NCBI GenBank assembly: GCA_030068145.1 | Contig: JAPJBO010000007.1 | Location: 124,001-188,000, forward strand | Direction of reading: 5' to 3' | From: Diplonema papillatum | Taxonomy: Eukaryota > Euglenozoa > Diplonemea > Diplonemida > Diplonemidae | Length of the DNA stretch: 64,000 nucleotides | Part shown: piece after piece, positions 46,601 to 54,291 of the stretch | Layout: each line of letters starts with the position of its first letter | Position numbering within the stretch: the stretch's first letter is position 1 | Notes under the pieces: model-generated | The model's input: only the letters and a program-made list of their open reading frames with translations | Database searches by the model: none | What the model was told of the DNA's origin: nothing | Program-made: the position numbers and the translations under genes

Positions 46601-49093
46601 TCGGGAACATAGTAACGTGCGCTGGCACACTAGAAATTACTTGAGGGTGCGGCCAGTTGCAAAATCACAAAGGACGGCGCCAAACTGATCGCCGCTCGGT
46701 TTCGACGGCAACGCGAACCGCCCTCTTCTGATTTTTCGGTGTCACGGGATAAGCCGGCAGCCGCTGCTTAACGGCATAGTGCATGTTAATCCATGTGGTT
46801 CATGTACTTAAAAGAACTCAATGCTTAACGGCTTATCACGTGGGCGGCCCTGAGATTACCCCCTCAGGTGACACCACTTTTTCTTTAGCCATACTTCAAC
46901 TTCCTTCGCTGTGGCGGCAAGGGGCTGCGACTCAACGACCCACCCTATCACCTTCTCTCTCGCAAACACAGGTCTGCCATGACTTCATCAAGGGATACTG
47001 CCGGTTTGGCGGCGAGTGCATTTTCCGGCATCCCGGCGGGCTGGACCAAGATGACCAGTCCAACTGGGAGGTGTACTGGACCTGTTCCGACGTGTGGCGG
47101 AATTGCAAGACGCAGAACCACATCCTGGAGAACCCGCTGAAGTGCAAGGAGTGCGGGGCCAAGCGGAAGCTCGCGCGCTGCAAGTTCCCGAACGGAACCA
47201 CGGCGCAGATCACCGTTTCGCACCAACAGATCATGGAGGAGATCATCAAGCGCCAGCTATTCTTCTCGCGCGACGGGATCTACCGGAAGCAGATGCACAA
47301 GCTCATCCAGAAAATGCAGTCGCTCGCGCTCCTGGGGCAGATGGTCCCCGTGGTCCAGGGCTTCTACCCGTCGGCCAATTGCTACCACTGCGTGCTGCAG
47401 GACGGGTCGTTCCTGATCGTCCCCGAGAAGTTCTTGAAGCGCGGCGTCGAAAAGTGGACGTGCACGCAGTGCAAGTACCAGAACCAGACCAGCTGGGGCC
47501 GCTGCGGGCTCTGCGACGCGCGCAACCCGTTCCCCGTCGAGGATTGGTCGCCGTTCTGCGGCACGTGGAAGAGCCAAACTGGGAACTACTACCTCAAGGT
47601 CGAAGACCACAACGTCTCCTCCTCCGAGCCGTCGCACTACTACACGAATTTGAAGGTGTTCGACAGCGTGTTGACGTACAACGTGACGTTGGTGGACGAC
47701 GACAACGACGACGACTATGCTGACAGCAGCGGCGAGGAAGACGACGGCCCTGAGGAGCTTGGCACGGTGCGGCTGGTCCTTGACGGGAAGAACAAGATGA
47801 AGGGCGAACTTCGGCTCGTCGAAGGAGGCTCGCAGAAGACACTCTTCCAAAGAGTCGACTCGACCGTCAACCTATCGGACGACGAAGTCTCCAGCAGCTC
47901 GTTCGACTCTGCCGAATCAACGCCCACGCGAGAACGCCGACTCACGGTATGTAGTCGTTAACTTTGGAACATCCGTCATCGCGATTCACGCCAGCAAACG
48001 ATGAACCTTCGCCGAATTCCCTCGTTTCCGCGCGCATTACCGGTTGAGCAAGAGGAGAACATTAGCTGACATGCGACCTTTGAAGCCTGTTTGATGCTGC
48101 ATCGAAAAGATCCTGCAAACTTTCTCGCAAAACGCAAAACGGAGGAAGGGAGTACAAGACCTCGTAGGTTTGTGTACAAAACCAAGAGAAAGCACCTGGA
48201 ACAGATCCTGAACGGGCAGGGAACCTAACCCAAGGGGCCTCCAACAAGAAAGGCGCTTCGTTTTGTTTGTACGTGTCGGAGGATTGTTTTCCACTGTTTA
48301 TTTTGCATCATTCGCAGGTTATAAATTCTGATTAACCACGCCCCGAACAGACTGCCTACGTCTTTTTGGCCTGCACAATTTAGTGTGAGTCTCCAGGGTT
48401 CTCTAGTTCTGACATTGTGCGCAGTGCCCTTCTAAGCAATCGTCGAAAGCAAACCCAAACGCCACAGGCCAAACGCGAGGGGAAGTCGTACCGGCGAGGA
48501 AGCAGCGGAAGCAGCGACGGGTGTGCCACCTTTCTTTTTTGCTCTAAGTCACGTAGTAAGTGCATGGTCTTTGCTCCTTCCCGCCAGCCCTCAGGTTCCG
48601 CGCTGATGACGGTCCGCCTAAGGTGTCCGGGGGCTGAATGGACCGAAACACGGCGCACCGTCCGGTGTCGAGCACCCCATTCCCAGCACGTTTTTGCAAC
48701 ACCCCTTCCCTGGTTGTCGCGTTGTGCGTAGTTGTCATCTCGGATTCGGAACTCGAGGTTCCTTCTCGAAGAAACCTCGGAAGCGCATTAAAAGCAGTAT
48801 TCGCAGGAAGGCGATTCGTTTTTCACACTGCCGCTCTTGGACCACCCGCAATGTAGTCACACTCATGCAGGCGCCGAAAAAGCAAACGCGACAAGAGCCG
48901 GAAAGACGACAGGAAGTCCGACAGAACGGACCGAGACAAGGACGACAGGCGACGCGAGCCCAGTCGGAAGGATGACGGGCGCGACCGAAGAGGGGACCGC
49001 GACCGCAGGGAGCGGGAAAGGCGCGAAGAACGGGACCGCCGAGACAGCTACAGGAGGAGCGACAAAGACCGCAGGGACAGGAGACGGCGGTGA
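40601..49093 (+). CDS. J-domain, CCCH, RanBP2-zinc-finger, RD-rich protein (at least four exons)
   Basis: Exon 1 (40601-40990) encodes a J domain (LKHHPDKGGDQEMFKK, with HPD) and a CCCH finger (CRNWMKGRCTQKACLYRH). Exon 2 (46972-47946) joins in phase 0 to a second CCCH finger (CHDFIKGYCRFGGECIFRH), a middle Cys region, a RanBP2-type finger (WTCTQCKYQNQTSWGRCGLC) and an acidic stretch. A terminal exon (48871-49093) reads as an Arg/Asp-rich tail (RDRRERERRE) and ends TGA. An exon around 48400-48520 (KREGKSYRRGSSGSSD) probably links them, but the exon 2-3 junction is unresolved. CCCH and RanBP2 fingers bind single-stranded RNA and RD/RS tails mark splicing-related proteins, so an Hsp70-linked role in RNA processing is inferred. 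Intron 1 is about 6 kb and contains an antisense tyrosine-recombinase retrotransposon and a MITE-like element. A GT array lies just upstream. Confidence 0.75.
41917..43740 (-). CDS. RT-RNase H ORF of the retrotransposon
   Basis: The third ORF. Reverse transcriptase fingers and palm are visible (LPAFTVPKKSGGERFVCDGR, VYLADAKSYFYQF, MCMGWSWAP), followed by a DIRS-type RNase H (LWSDASSKEWAA, FLKELFAVLKGLE, WVPTHEQRADEYTRG). The open frame also runs on over the recombinase ORF region upstream, which I treat as a shadow. Confidence 0.8.
   Translation of the reverse strand: MSLPLEPVFPYRPPKRAPRNPLSKCYPGPDALSQDVPPPAFLEAIRHHGGIGDAPPSDFTPFVTVAYGGDLIVNELAAPPAQRSSEGYLAPITSSFMDLDRLLAMDTHGLLGGVLDVIRSRESFESALVRDASSWHSEAIARGTSRRMLHHLPDLLKYGVAEVAHEHPRVVLPAFTVPKKSGGERFVCDGRKLNAVMPRPPPMLLPSMPDVIDRVLSSAVVYLADAKSYFYQFELDEGVRGYFGMNLAGPRGSFVRARLRAMCMGWSWAPAIAQRASRVILPETDGLPWVDNFIIVGDSLAEAEEKFTRFARRCREVNCVLNDDEGQYGIPLTQFDLLGLRFDLASSPPRYSMATAWVEKLLRSSELAVFRGGAVSPRAFYRLFGALVWFAYTTRFPLAYARCALSFVQRLSSRLSVGGLQAWDVPVNVPASTAREVESLTATIGENRWVTRVGTRGGQSIRLWSDASSKEWAALLEGEPERVSQGIFFGHFAEKHIFLKELFAVLKGLELAVRAHRGVSVELMVDNLPAVHCLNKGHSKNYAANIILSRIFDLAREYGLELTATWVPTHEQRADEYTRGTQAKENATPGGWLPKEEDLSPPPDLTT
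43737..44700 (-). CDS. Tyrosine recombinase ORF of the retrotransposon
   Basis: The second ORF. The core-binding part (GVHSVYRRFLEFRHHW) is followed by a catalytic domain with the family Arg (WQGAARVDDVL), the H-x-x-R box (GHSLRRGAL) and the late His/Tyr segment (SRHSTQDALVRYL). These enzymes integrate a circular DNA intermediate at short homologies. The open frame extends further upstream, but that part only shadows the gag ORF. Confidence 0.8.
44687..46138 (-). CDS. Gag-like ORF of the tyrosine-recombinase retrotransposon
   Basis: The first ORF of the element, starting MKWSREAAVEWVKQ and ending shortly after a Pro/Arg-rich tail. It has an N-terminal globular part, a long Ala/Ser-rich and Pro-rich middle, and a helical C-terminal domain (LLLVHIRDIFAEVLN). 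No zinc knuckle is seen. Its role as nucleocapsid-like protein is inferred from position. Its end overlaps the next ORF. Confidence 0.65.
   Translation of the reverse strand: MKWSREAAVEWVKQATGLQVPSAFHFRPDNGRLRPIIRLAGEAGASADAYLRSLLGALGGEQPPSGTAQWVLAWLACASAPTATRADFEELVRSVSPDREDPSPRLPGRSADASHSDSADYAAISAAAATAAARASSTAATSAAAAAADPSAASSSAAAPRTPSGIPLPGTPDGDEEVARALQVDVQDTPARRVTFAERPDDIRRLEGQVERLTAMVLELVERSSPPAPQRPSVQRSMEVPPPPPLVDASRVPFGSHHAGAGHVPAPFSAPQPPAPAQPVQENPFAGQHFSAPSQTEVFQQDPLDALERGSVQSQPALITPGPGLLDPRVWLSYGQVEKSLLLVHIRDIFAEVLNGSQTLANDGQHLLHHLSCILHLMDDSSDPEGMVQLAESTLHRLVVLKTGLKAGWSVAADLQKAYHEEDVVPAFLRRGYQAMRKADEQPTKPARSRGLPQTRRAAPPHSAAPLPQADGARTGNRRKGSR
46738..46875 (+). mobile_element. MITE-like element, copy 2, with a nested 57-bp insertion
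   Basis: GGTGTCAC and GTGACACC form its ends. Compared with copy 1 (9534-9617) it carries an extra ~57 bp bordered by an 11-bp repeat TGCTTAACGGC, and that extra part includes CTTAAAAGAACTCAATGCTT, related to the 2871/3417 repeat. It lies near the 3' end of intron 1 of the J/CCCH gene. Confidence 0.6.
48590..48712 (+). repeat. SINE-like repeat copy 4
   Basis: Runs from CAGGTTCCGCGCTGATGACG to CACGTTTTTGCAACACC. It lies within the 3' introns of the J/CCCH gene. Confidence 0.65.
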
Positions 49094-49159
49094 TCGCAAC
49101 CCGCTCTTCCCCCCCACGGCGCTTTGCTGTGGTGAGCCGCGAACAGCCGCGACTGTCTG

Positions 49160-49290
49160 CAGACACTCAGGTTCCGCGCTGATAATGGTCCGTCCCTGGT
49201 TTTCTGTGGCTCGAAGGACCGAAACACGGCGCAGATGGGACCAGTGCGGTGTTGAACACGTAGCTATTCCGAGCTCGTTCTTGCCCCCCT
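49160..49290 (+). repeat. SINE-like repeat copy 5
   Basis: Runs from CAGGTTCCGCGCTGATAATG to GCTCGTTCTTGCCC, just after the stop of the J/CCCH gene. Confidence 0.65.
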
Positions 49291-49977
49291 TAACGCTTCG
49301 GAGGCTGCCGTTCGGCTCCAAGGGGAGCCCAGGCGCTTGCGATGCCGCGAGTTGCTTTGCCGGACGGTGTTTTCGGTGTGCGCCGGGAGGTTGTAGTCCG
49401 TCGACGGCCATTCGGAAGGCTGTTCGTTTCTTTGAGGGTCGGCATGCGTGTAAGAAGGATCGACGGACAGGTTGCGATTGCCGATATTCTTGTCTCCTGC
49501 CCGACGCACTTCTTCACTGAGCTTTACGTAGTGGATGAATTCCATCGATTCTTCCGCCAGAGGAGGGGAAGGTGTCGGCGTGCAGCAGTGCCAAGAAATT
49601 GCTCCCGGCTTTGGCATCATCCTCTGTGAAAGGATGACGCAGACGTCCGACACTCACCGCAGGCGATCTCCAGCGGAAGCCACCTTGGTGGACTATCAGG
49701 ACTAATAGCTTTGCGGAAGGATGGCACAGACCATCCGCCAACCGAAGCACCCGCAACTTTTACAGCAGGAACCTGGAGGCCGATTGCCAAGTCGGACTAT
49801 TTTCGAAGCAGCACTTCGCACTTTGCGGTGTCTGTATCCGTTTATGCATCTCTGGAGTTCTGGTGTGCCAAACATGAGGCATGCTGTCCGCATGTTAAGA
49901 ACCAACTCCCCTGACCGTATCTGCGACGACAGCAGAGGACTCATGCCGAGCCTCTGAAGCCTGCTCAACACGCACAT

Positions 49978-50217
49978 ATGTTGCAGCTCTGGCAATCGCA
50001 TAAGGCAACGAGTACAGAGCAGCCGTCGCGCAGAAAAGCAGTAAAGCGACCCGCGTCGCAGGTGGCACAAACCGTAGAAGCCCGTGCGGCAGGGAGTGGA
50101 GACGAGGTGATGCAAGACGAAGGGGAAGCGCGAAGCCCCCAGCCCGGACGGACCAACAAGACGCAAGACCAGGCGACCAAAAGAAGGAGGGGGACGCGAC
50201 CCAGAGAGCCGGGCTAA
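49978..50217 (+). CDS. Small basic/acidic hypothetical ORF
   Basis: ATG to TAA, 79 residues: a basic start (SRRKAVKRPASQ), an acidic middle (GSGDEVMQDEGEA) and a basic end (TKRRRGTRPREPG). It is disordered, with NLS-like clusters and no domain. It may be a fragment of a mobile element N-terminal ORF. The surrounding 49291-49977 shows no gene. Confidence 0.25.
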   Translation: MLQLWQSHKATSTEQPSRRKAVKRPASQVAQTVEARAAGSGDEVMQDEGEARSPQPGRTNKTQDQATKRRRGTRPREPG

Positions 50218-50237
50218 GTAGCTTGGAACTAGTGTGA

Positions 50238-50305
50238 TGGACCTTTCTTCGGAGGGGCTCACGCACTCAAAGATCGACTTATACGCACACATGTTGCAGC
50301 TCTCA
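50238..50305 (+). repeat. Short interspersed repeat (pair with 56137-56195)
   Basis: GGACCTTTCTTCGGAGGG followed by AAGWTCGACTTATRCGCACA occurs here and just upstream of the NAF1 C-terminal exon. From 50306 to 50808 no gene is seen (C run near 50330, A run near 50702). Confidence 0.6.
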
Positions 50306-50808
50306 CCCAGTTCGCAACCCGGAGCCGCCCCCCCCCGCCCCCCTCCCCCTAGCTCTTTCGCTAACTTCGTCCGAACGGCAAGCTGCCCTCCGGGGCCCTC
50401 GGCGTTTTGTTTCAGTTCGTACCTTTGGCCTTCCATTTTCTTCTTTTCAACAGGCACCTGCTTTGTAGGAAATACCCGAGGTTACCTCAGTAGCAAAATG
50501 ATATTTTTCTGTCATCTCCCGGATTCTCCGGCTTCATCCTGAGCAAGCAAAACCGAAAGGTTGTTAAACTTTTCACACCGAGGAAGTTGTTCGTGAAGAT
50601 GACATCGCTTTGGACAATTTCGGAGCCTGAGGCGGTGGAGATGAGCGCACTTTCTGCTTATACGGCAAAGTCTTGAGGTTTAGCTCTCGGTCCATCCCGC
50701 AAAAAAAAAAAGGAAGCATTCCCTCCTCGCCATCCTCGCCCGAACAAAGCGAACCGCAGGGCCCCCTCCGATCTAGATACACCAGCCCCGGGCGCCGTGT
50801 CGCGGTAG

Positions 50809-52446
50809 ATGCTCTGCTCCACAGTTGTCACGGCGGTGGTGGCGCTGGGCGCGTGGACGTGGAGCGAGCGGGCCGCTTCCTTCGCCGGGGGGGACCTCGA
50901 GTTTGCGAGGCACGCGGCCGGCTACGACGCGGTGTTCAACAGGCTCGTGGTGTACCATTGGGATGCGGTGTACAGCCTCGACTTGAACGCCACGGGCACG
51001 CAGTGGCAGCGCTTGCCCGAAGCGGCAACTCGGCCGTCTTCCAGGCACTCGATGGTGTACGGTGTCGACGACCTCGGTCTGGTGGTCGCAACGGGAGAGA
51101 GCACGGCATCCAAGTCGTTTTTCAACGACGTCTGGCGGTTCGACTTCCGCTCGGACCTCTGGACGAGGTTAGACGGAGGGGATCCGGGCGAGCCCCCGCA
51201 GCCAAGGTACGGAGCGACTGGTGGGGTGCACTACGACGGGGTGGCGGGTCGCTGGGTACTGACTGTGACGCACGGGTTTGCGAAACAGAGGTACTCGAAC
51301 GCGTTCGCGTTCGACCTGGGCGATTTCACGTGGTCGCAGCTCGCGGGGGAGGTGACCGAGTACGTGATGGACCGGCCGCACGCCCGCTGCTTGGCGGCGG
51401 GGGGCCCGGCTCGGAACGGGGACGTGTTCCTCATGGGCGGGTGCCTGTCGGGCGGGAAAACGGGGGGCCCGTGCCCCTCGCACGACGCGTGGTGCCGGGC
51501 CGCGGGGGGGGGCTGGGCCCGCATCACAGACGGGCAGCCGACTCCGAGGGTGAACTCCGTCGTTGTCCCGGTGCCTGGCTCGGAGAGTCAGGTCGTCATG
51601 CTGACGTCCGGCGGCGTGGACATAGGCAGCCAGTGGCTCGAAGGCAGCGCCGCGCCGGGCGGCGACGTGGCGGTGGTTGACTGCGCCGAGAAGTCGTGGA
51701 CCTTCTTCACCCCCGCCGGCCCGCAGCCGCCGAGGACGCAGGAGGCCGCCGCGGCTTTCACGGACAACTCCGTGATGGTCGTGGGCGGAAGGGCTATGGG
51801 CACGACCGTCTGGGTCCTGACGCCCGACGCGTCCGGTTTGCGCGGCACCGCGTCTGCATCAGGGGCGGGCGGGTATCTGACGCTCCCGATGCTGCACGGG
51901 GTTTTCATGTTCTTGGGCTGGGGCGTGTTCATCCCGGCGGGTCATTTTTCGGCGCATTTTTTCCGGCACCGTGACCCGCTCTGGTTCCAGGTCCACCGGC
52001 TGTGCATGTCGCTCGGCTTGCTTTTTGCTGTCGTCGGGTTCGGCCTCATCGTCCCGTCCCCTCTGTCGAACCATTTCCAGTTCGCGCACGGAGCCATCGG
52101 CCTGGTTGTCATGCTTTTCGGCATCCTCCAGCCGGCGAACGCCTTCATCCGCCCGCACAAAGCGGGGCCCGACGACGAGAAGTACTACCAGCGCCAGGTC
52201 TGGGAGTTCGTCCACAAGAACTCCGGCCGCCTGGCGATCGTCCTCGCGCTGGTCAACCTCGTGCTCGGCGCGTTGATCATGGTGGCCCCGCCCGCCGTGG
52301 TCGCGGTGGCCATCGCGTGGGTCGTCTGTATCTTCCTCGCCCACCTCGGGTTCGAGGTCTTCCACCGCTGCCGCTACGGCGCCGGCCCGTTGGGCGGCGG
52401 TTGGAAACGTGCCCGGACGGGCGTCGGCAACCCCCCGGATGAATAA
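50809..52446 (+). CDS. Kelch ectodomain fused to cytochrome b561 membrane domain
   Basis: A single exon of 545 residues with a cleavable-signal-like N-terminus (MLCSTVVTAVVALGAWTW). Residues about 30-340 form Kelch-type beta-propeller blades (for example WQRLPEAATRPSSRHSMVY, FFNDVWRFDFRSDLWTRLDG, NSVMVVGGRAMGTTVWVL). The C-terminal 200 residues are a b561/ferric-reductase-like unit with five to six helices and His residues at the expected places: LHGVFMFLGW, QVHRLCMSLG, FAHGAIGLVVMLFG, EFVHKNSGRLAIVLAL, plus the family phrase PANAFIRPHK. The FRRS1/CYBDOM family carries DOMON or reeler modules in this position, so Kelch is an unusual partner. Transmembrane electron transfer, such as ferric or ascorbate chemistry at the cell surface or in vesicles, is inferred from the b561 part. 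The stop TAA overlaps AATAAA. A broken tandem copy of the 3' end follows. Confidence 0.85.
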   Translation: MLCSTVVTAVVALGAWTWSERAASFAGGDLEFARHAAGYDAVFNRLVVYHWDAVYSLDLNATGTQWQRLPEAATRPSSRHSMVYGVDDLGLVVATGESTASKSFFNDVWRFDFRSDLWTRLDGGDPGEPPQPRYGATGGVHYDGVAGRWVLTVTHGFAKQRYSNAFAFDLGDFTWSQLAGEVTEYVMDRPHARCLAAGGPARNGDVFLMGGCLSGGKTGGPCPSHDAWCRAAGGGWARITDGQPTPRVNSVVVPVPGSESQVVMLTSGGVDIGSQWLEGSAAPGGDVAVVDCAEKSWTFFTPAGPQPPRTQEAAAAFTDNSVMVVGGRAMGTTVWVLTPDASGLRGTASASGAGGYLTLPMLHGVFMFLGWGVFIPAGHFSAHFFRHRDPLWFQVHRLCMSLGLLFAVVGFGLIVPSPLSNHFQFAHGAIGLVVMLFGILQPANAFIRPHKAGPDDEKYYQRQVWEFVHKNSGRLAIVLALVNLVLGALIMVAPPAVVAVAIAWVVCIFLAHLGFEVFHRCRYGAGPLGGGWKRARTGVGNPPDE

Positions 52447-52647
52447 AAGAGGCGTCGGTCCTTCAAATTGGAACGCAGTCTGTCCTATCAAAGGCCCGGC
52501 ATCCGAGACCGCCTGCAACATCGGGTGCGCTGTTGACGTTTCGCTTTGCGAACGAAGGAGACCACTCAGGCAAAATATGTGTCGTAGCATGTTTTTGAAG
52601 CACACCACCCTCGTAAAGCGCGCCCTGAAACGTCAGGCAGGTCATAG

Positions 52648-53113
52648 GCATCCTCCAGCCGGCGAACGCCTTTCTTCCGCCCAACGACGAGAAATATTAC
52701 CCGCGCCGGGTCTGGGATTCCGTCCACAAGAACTCCGGCCGCCTGGCGATCGTCCTCGCGCTGGCCAACCTCGTGCTCGGCGCGTTGCTCAGTGGTGGCC
52801 CCGCCCGCCGTGGTCGCGGTGGCCATCGCGTGGGTCGTCTGTATCTTCCTCGCCCACCTCGGGTTCGAGGCCTTCCACCGCTGCCGCTACGGCGCCGGCA
52901 AACCCTCGGATGGATGAATAAAAGAGGCGTCGGTTCTTCAAATTGGAGCGCGGTCTGTCCTATTAAAAGTCCGGCGGCCAAGAGCCGCCTGCAACCTCGG
53001 GTGCGCTATTGACGTTTCGCTTTGCGAACGAAGGAGACCACTCGGGCAAAATACGTCGTAACATAATATTTTGAAACACACGACCCTCATAAAGCGCGCC
53101 CTGGCAAGAGCAT
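52648..53113 (+). pseudogene. Decayed tandem copy of the Kelch-b561 3' end
   Basis: A stretch equal to 52121-52610 of the gene recurs 527 bp later with deletions after AACGCC and near the C-terminus, several substitutions and a frame change (GATCATGG against GCTCAGTGG). It also copies the AATAAA signal and about 170 bp of 3' UTR, which rules out an origin by splicing alone. Not a functional gene. Confidence 0.9.
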
Positions 53114-54291
53114 CGCAAGAAACGTTAGGACCCCCGTGTTTTCATGATACCCCTCATACCCGCCTCACAGCCTCAATGATCAACCGGAGACCCTAAACCA
53201 CCGAAACTCTAAACCATAATAAACGCTAGATGAAGGGGTCTCTTTCACTTCAAGAAGTAGGCGGGGGCGTGCAGGTCTAGACACTATCGCGCTTGGACAT
53301 CGCTCGTGCGCAAACAACCTTCTTTCATTACACAATCTCAACTTCAATTGGTCGTGGGATCCGATGGGCGGATCCTCCACAGCCAGTGTGCCTAGTTGTC
53401 ACAGCACGCGATAGTTCTAATCGTAGAATGGAAGCAAAATGCTTGGCCTCTGTTTGCTTTATTTGCTTTTGACTTGCAGCATGTGCTTCGCTTTCTTGCG
53501 AAGCCAACGTGGCAACAAAATACAGTAACTCCAATCTTGGTTAGTGCGCTGTGCTCAAATCTCAACGGTAGGAATTGGCAGCTAGCTTCCGGCCTCATCG
53601 CACTCAGATCTTCTCAGAACTTCGGCGTTCTTCTTGTCTCGCTTCATGTTTCGGCGGTGACAGCACAATTCCCACAGGGATAAGTAGCTAATTGGCTTGT
53701 GCCAGCCAAGCGGTCGTAGAGACAGGTACCAGCAGGTAGTTCCCTCCAATTCCTGACCTTATCTGCCGAAAAAGAACGACTATCGCCCCCCCCCCCCCCC
53801 CCCCCGCTTTTTATGTCCACCCCAAGCACCCCCCAGATGCGCTTGGAGACACCCGATCCGGGTTCACGACGAAATAATTGCAAAACCCCTCCAGTCTGCG
53901 AAAAGACGAGCACCATTTTTTTTTGAACAGCACGGATCTTGCTTTGGCGAAACCAACACCTTTTCAGAAAAGTACTGCGAGAAGCACTGGATGAGGGATG
54001 ACGGTGTTCTTCACCCCTTGGTCCCACCCAGTTCATGTTGCATTCACCCTCACTGACGGCACTACGGCTGTTGGATTCATTACGGCTGAACGCGTCAAGC
54101 CACCGAGCTACCGTGAGACTCCAAAATACTGGTCTTATAAACCTCAAAACAGAAGAAGCTTGGATTTCACCTTTTCTCCTTAAATATGTGTCTCGTCCCT
54201 GAGGAGGTGAAACGAAGCAACCTGACAGGTTCCTCCCCCCTGCATCGCCACTGGAAGGGGCGGAGGGGGGGCCGAAAATATTAAAAACCAG
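53114..54291. other. Intergenic stretch
   Basis: Contains a CCGGAGAC-type repeat near 53168-53240, a C run at 53788-53805 and a diverged repeat near 54100. No gene is seen on either strand. Confidence 0.4.
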
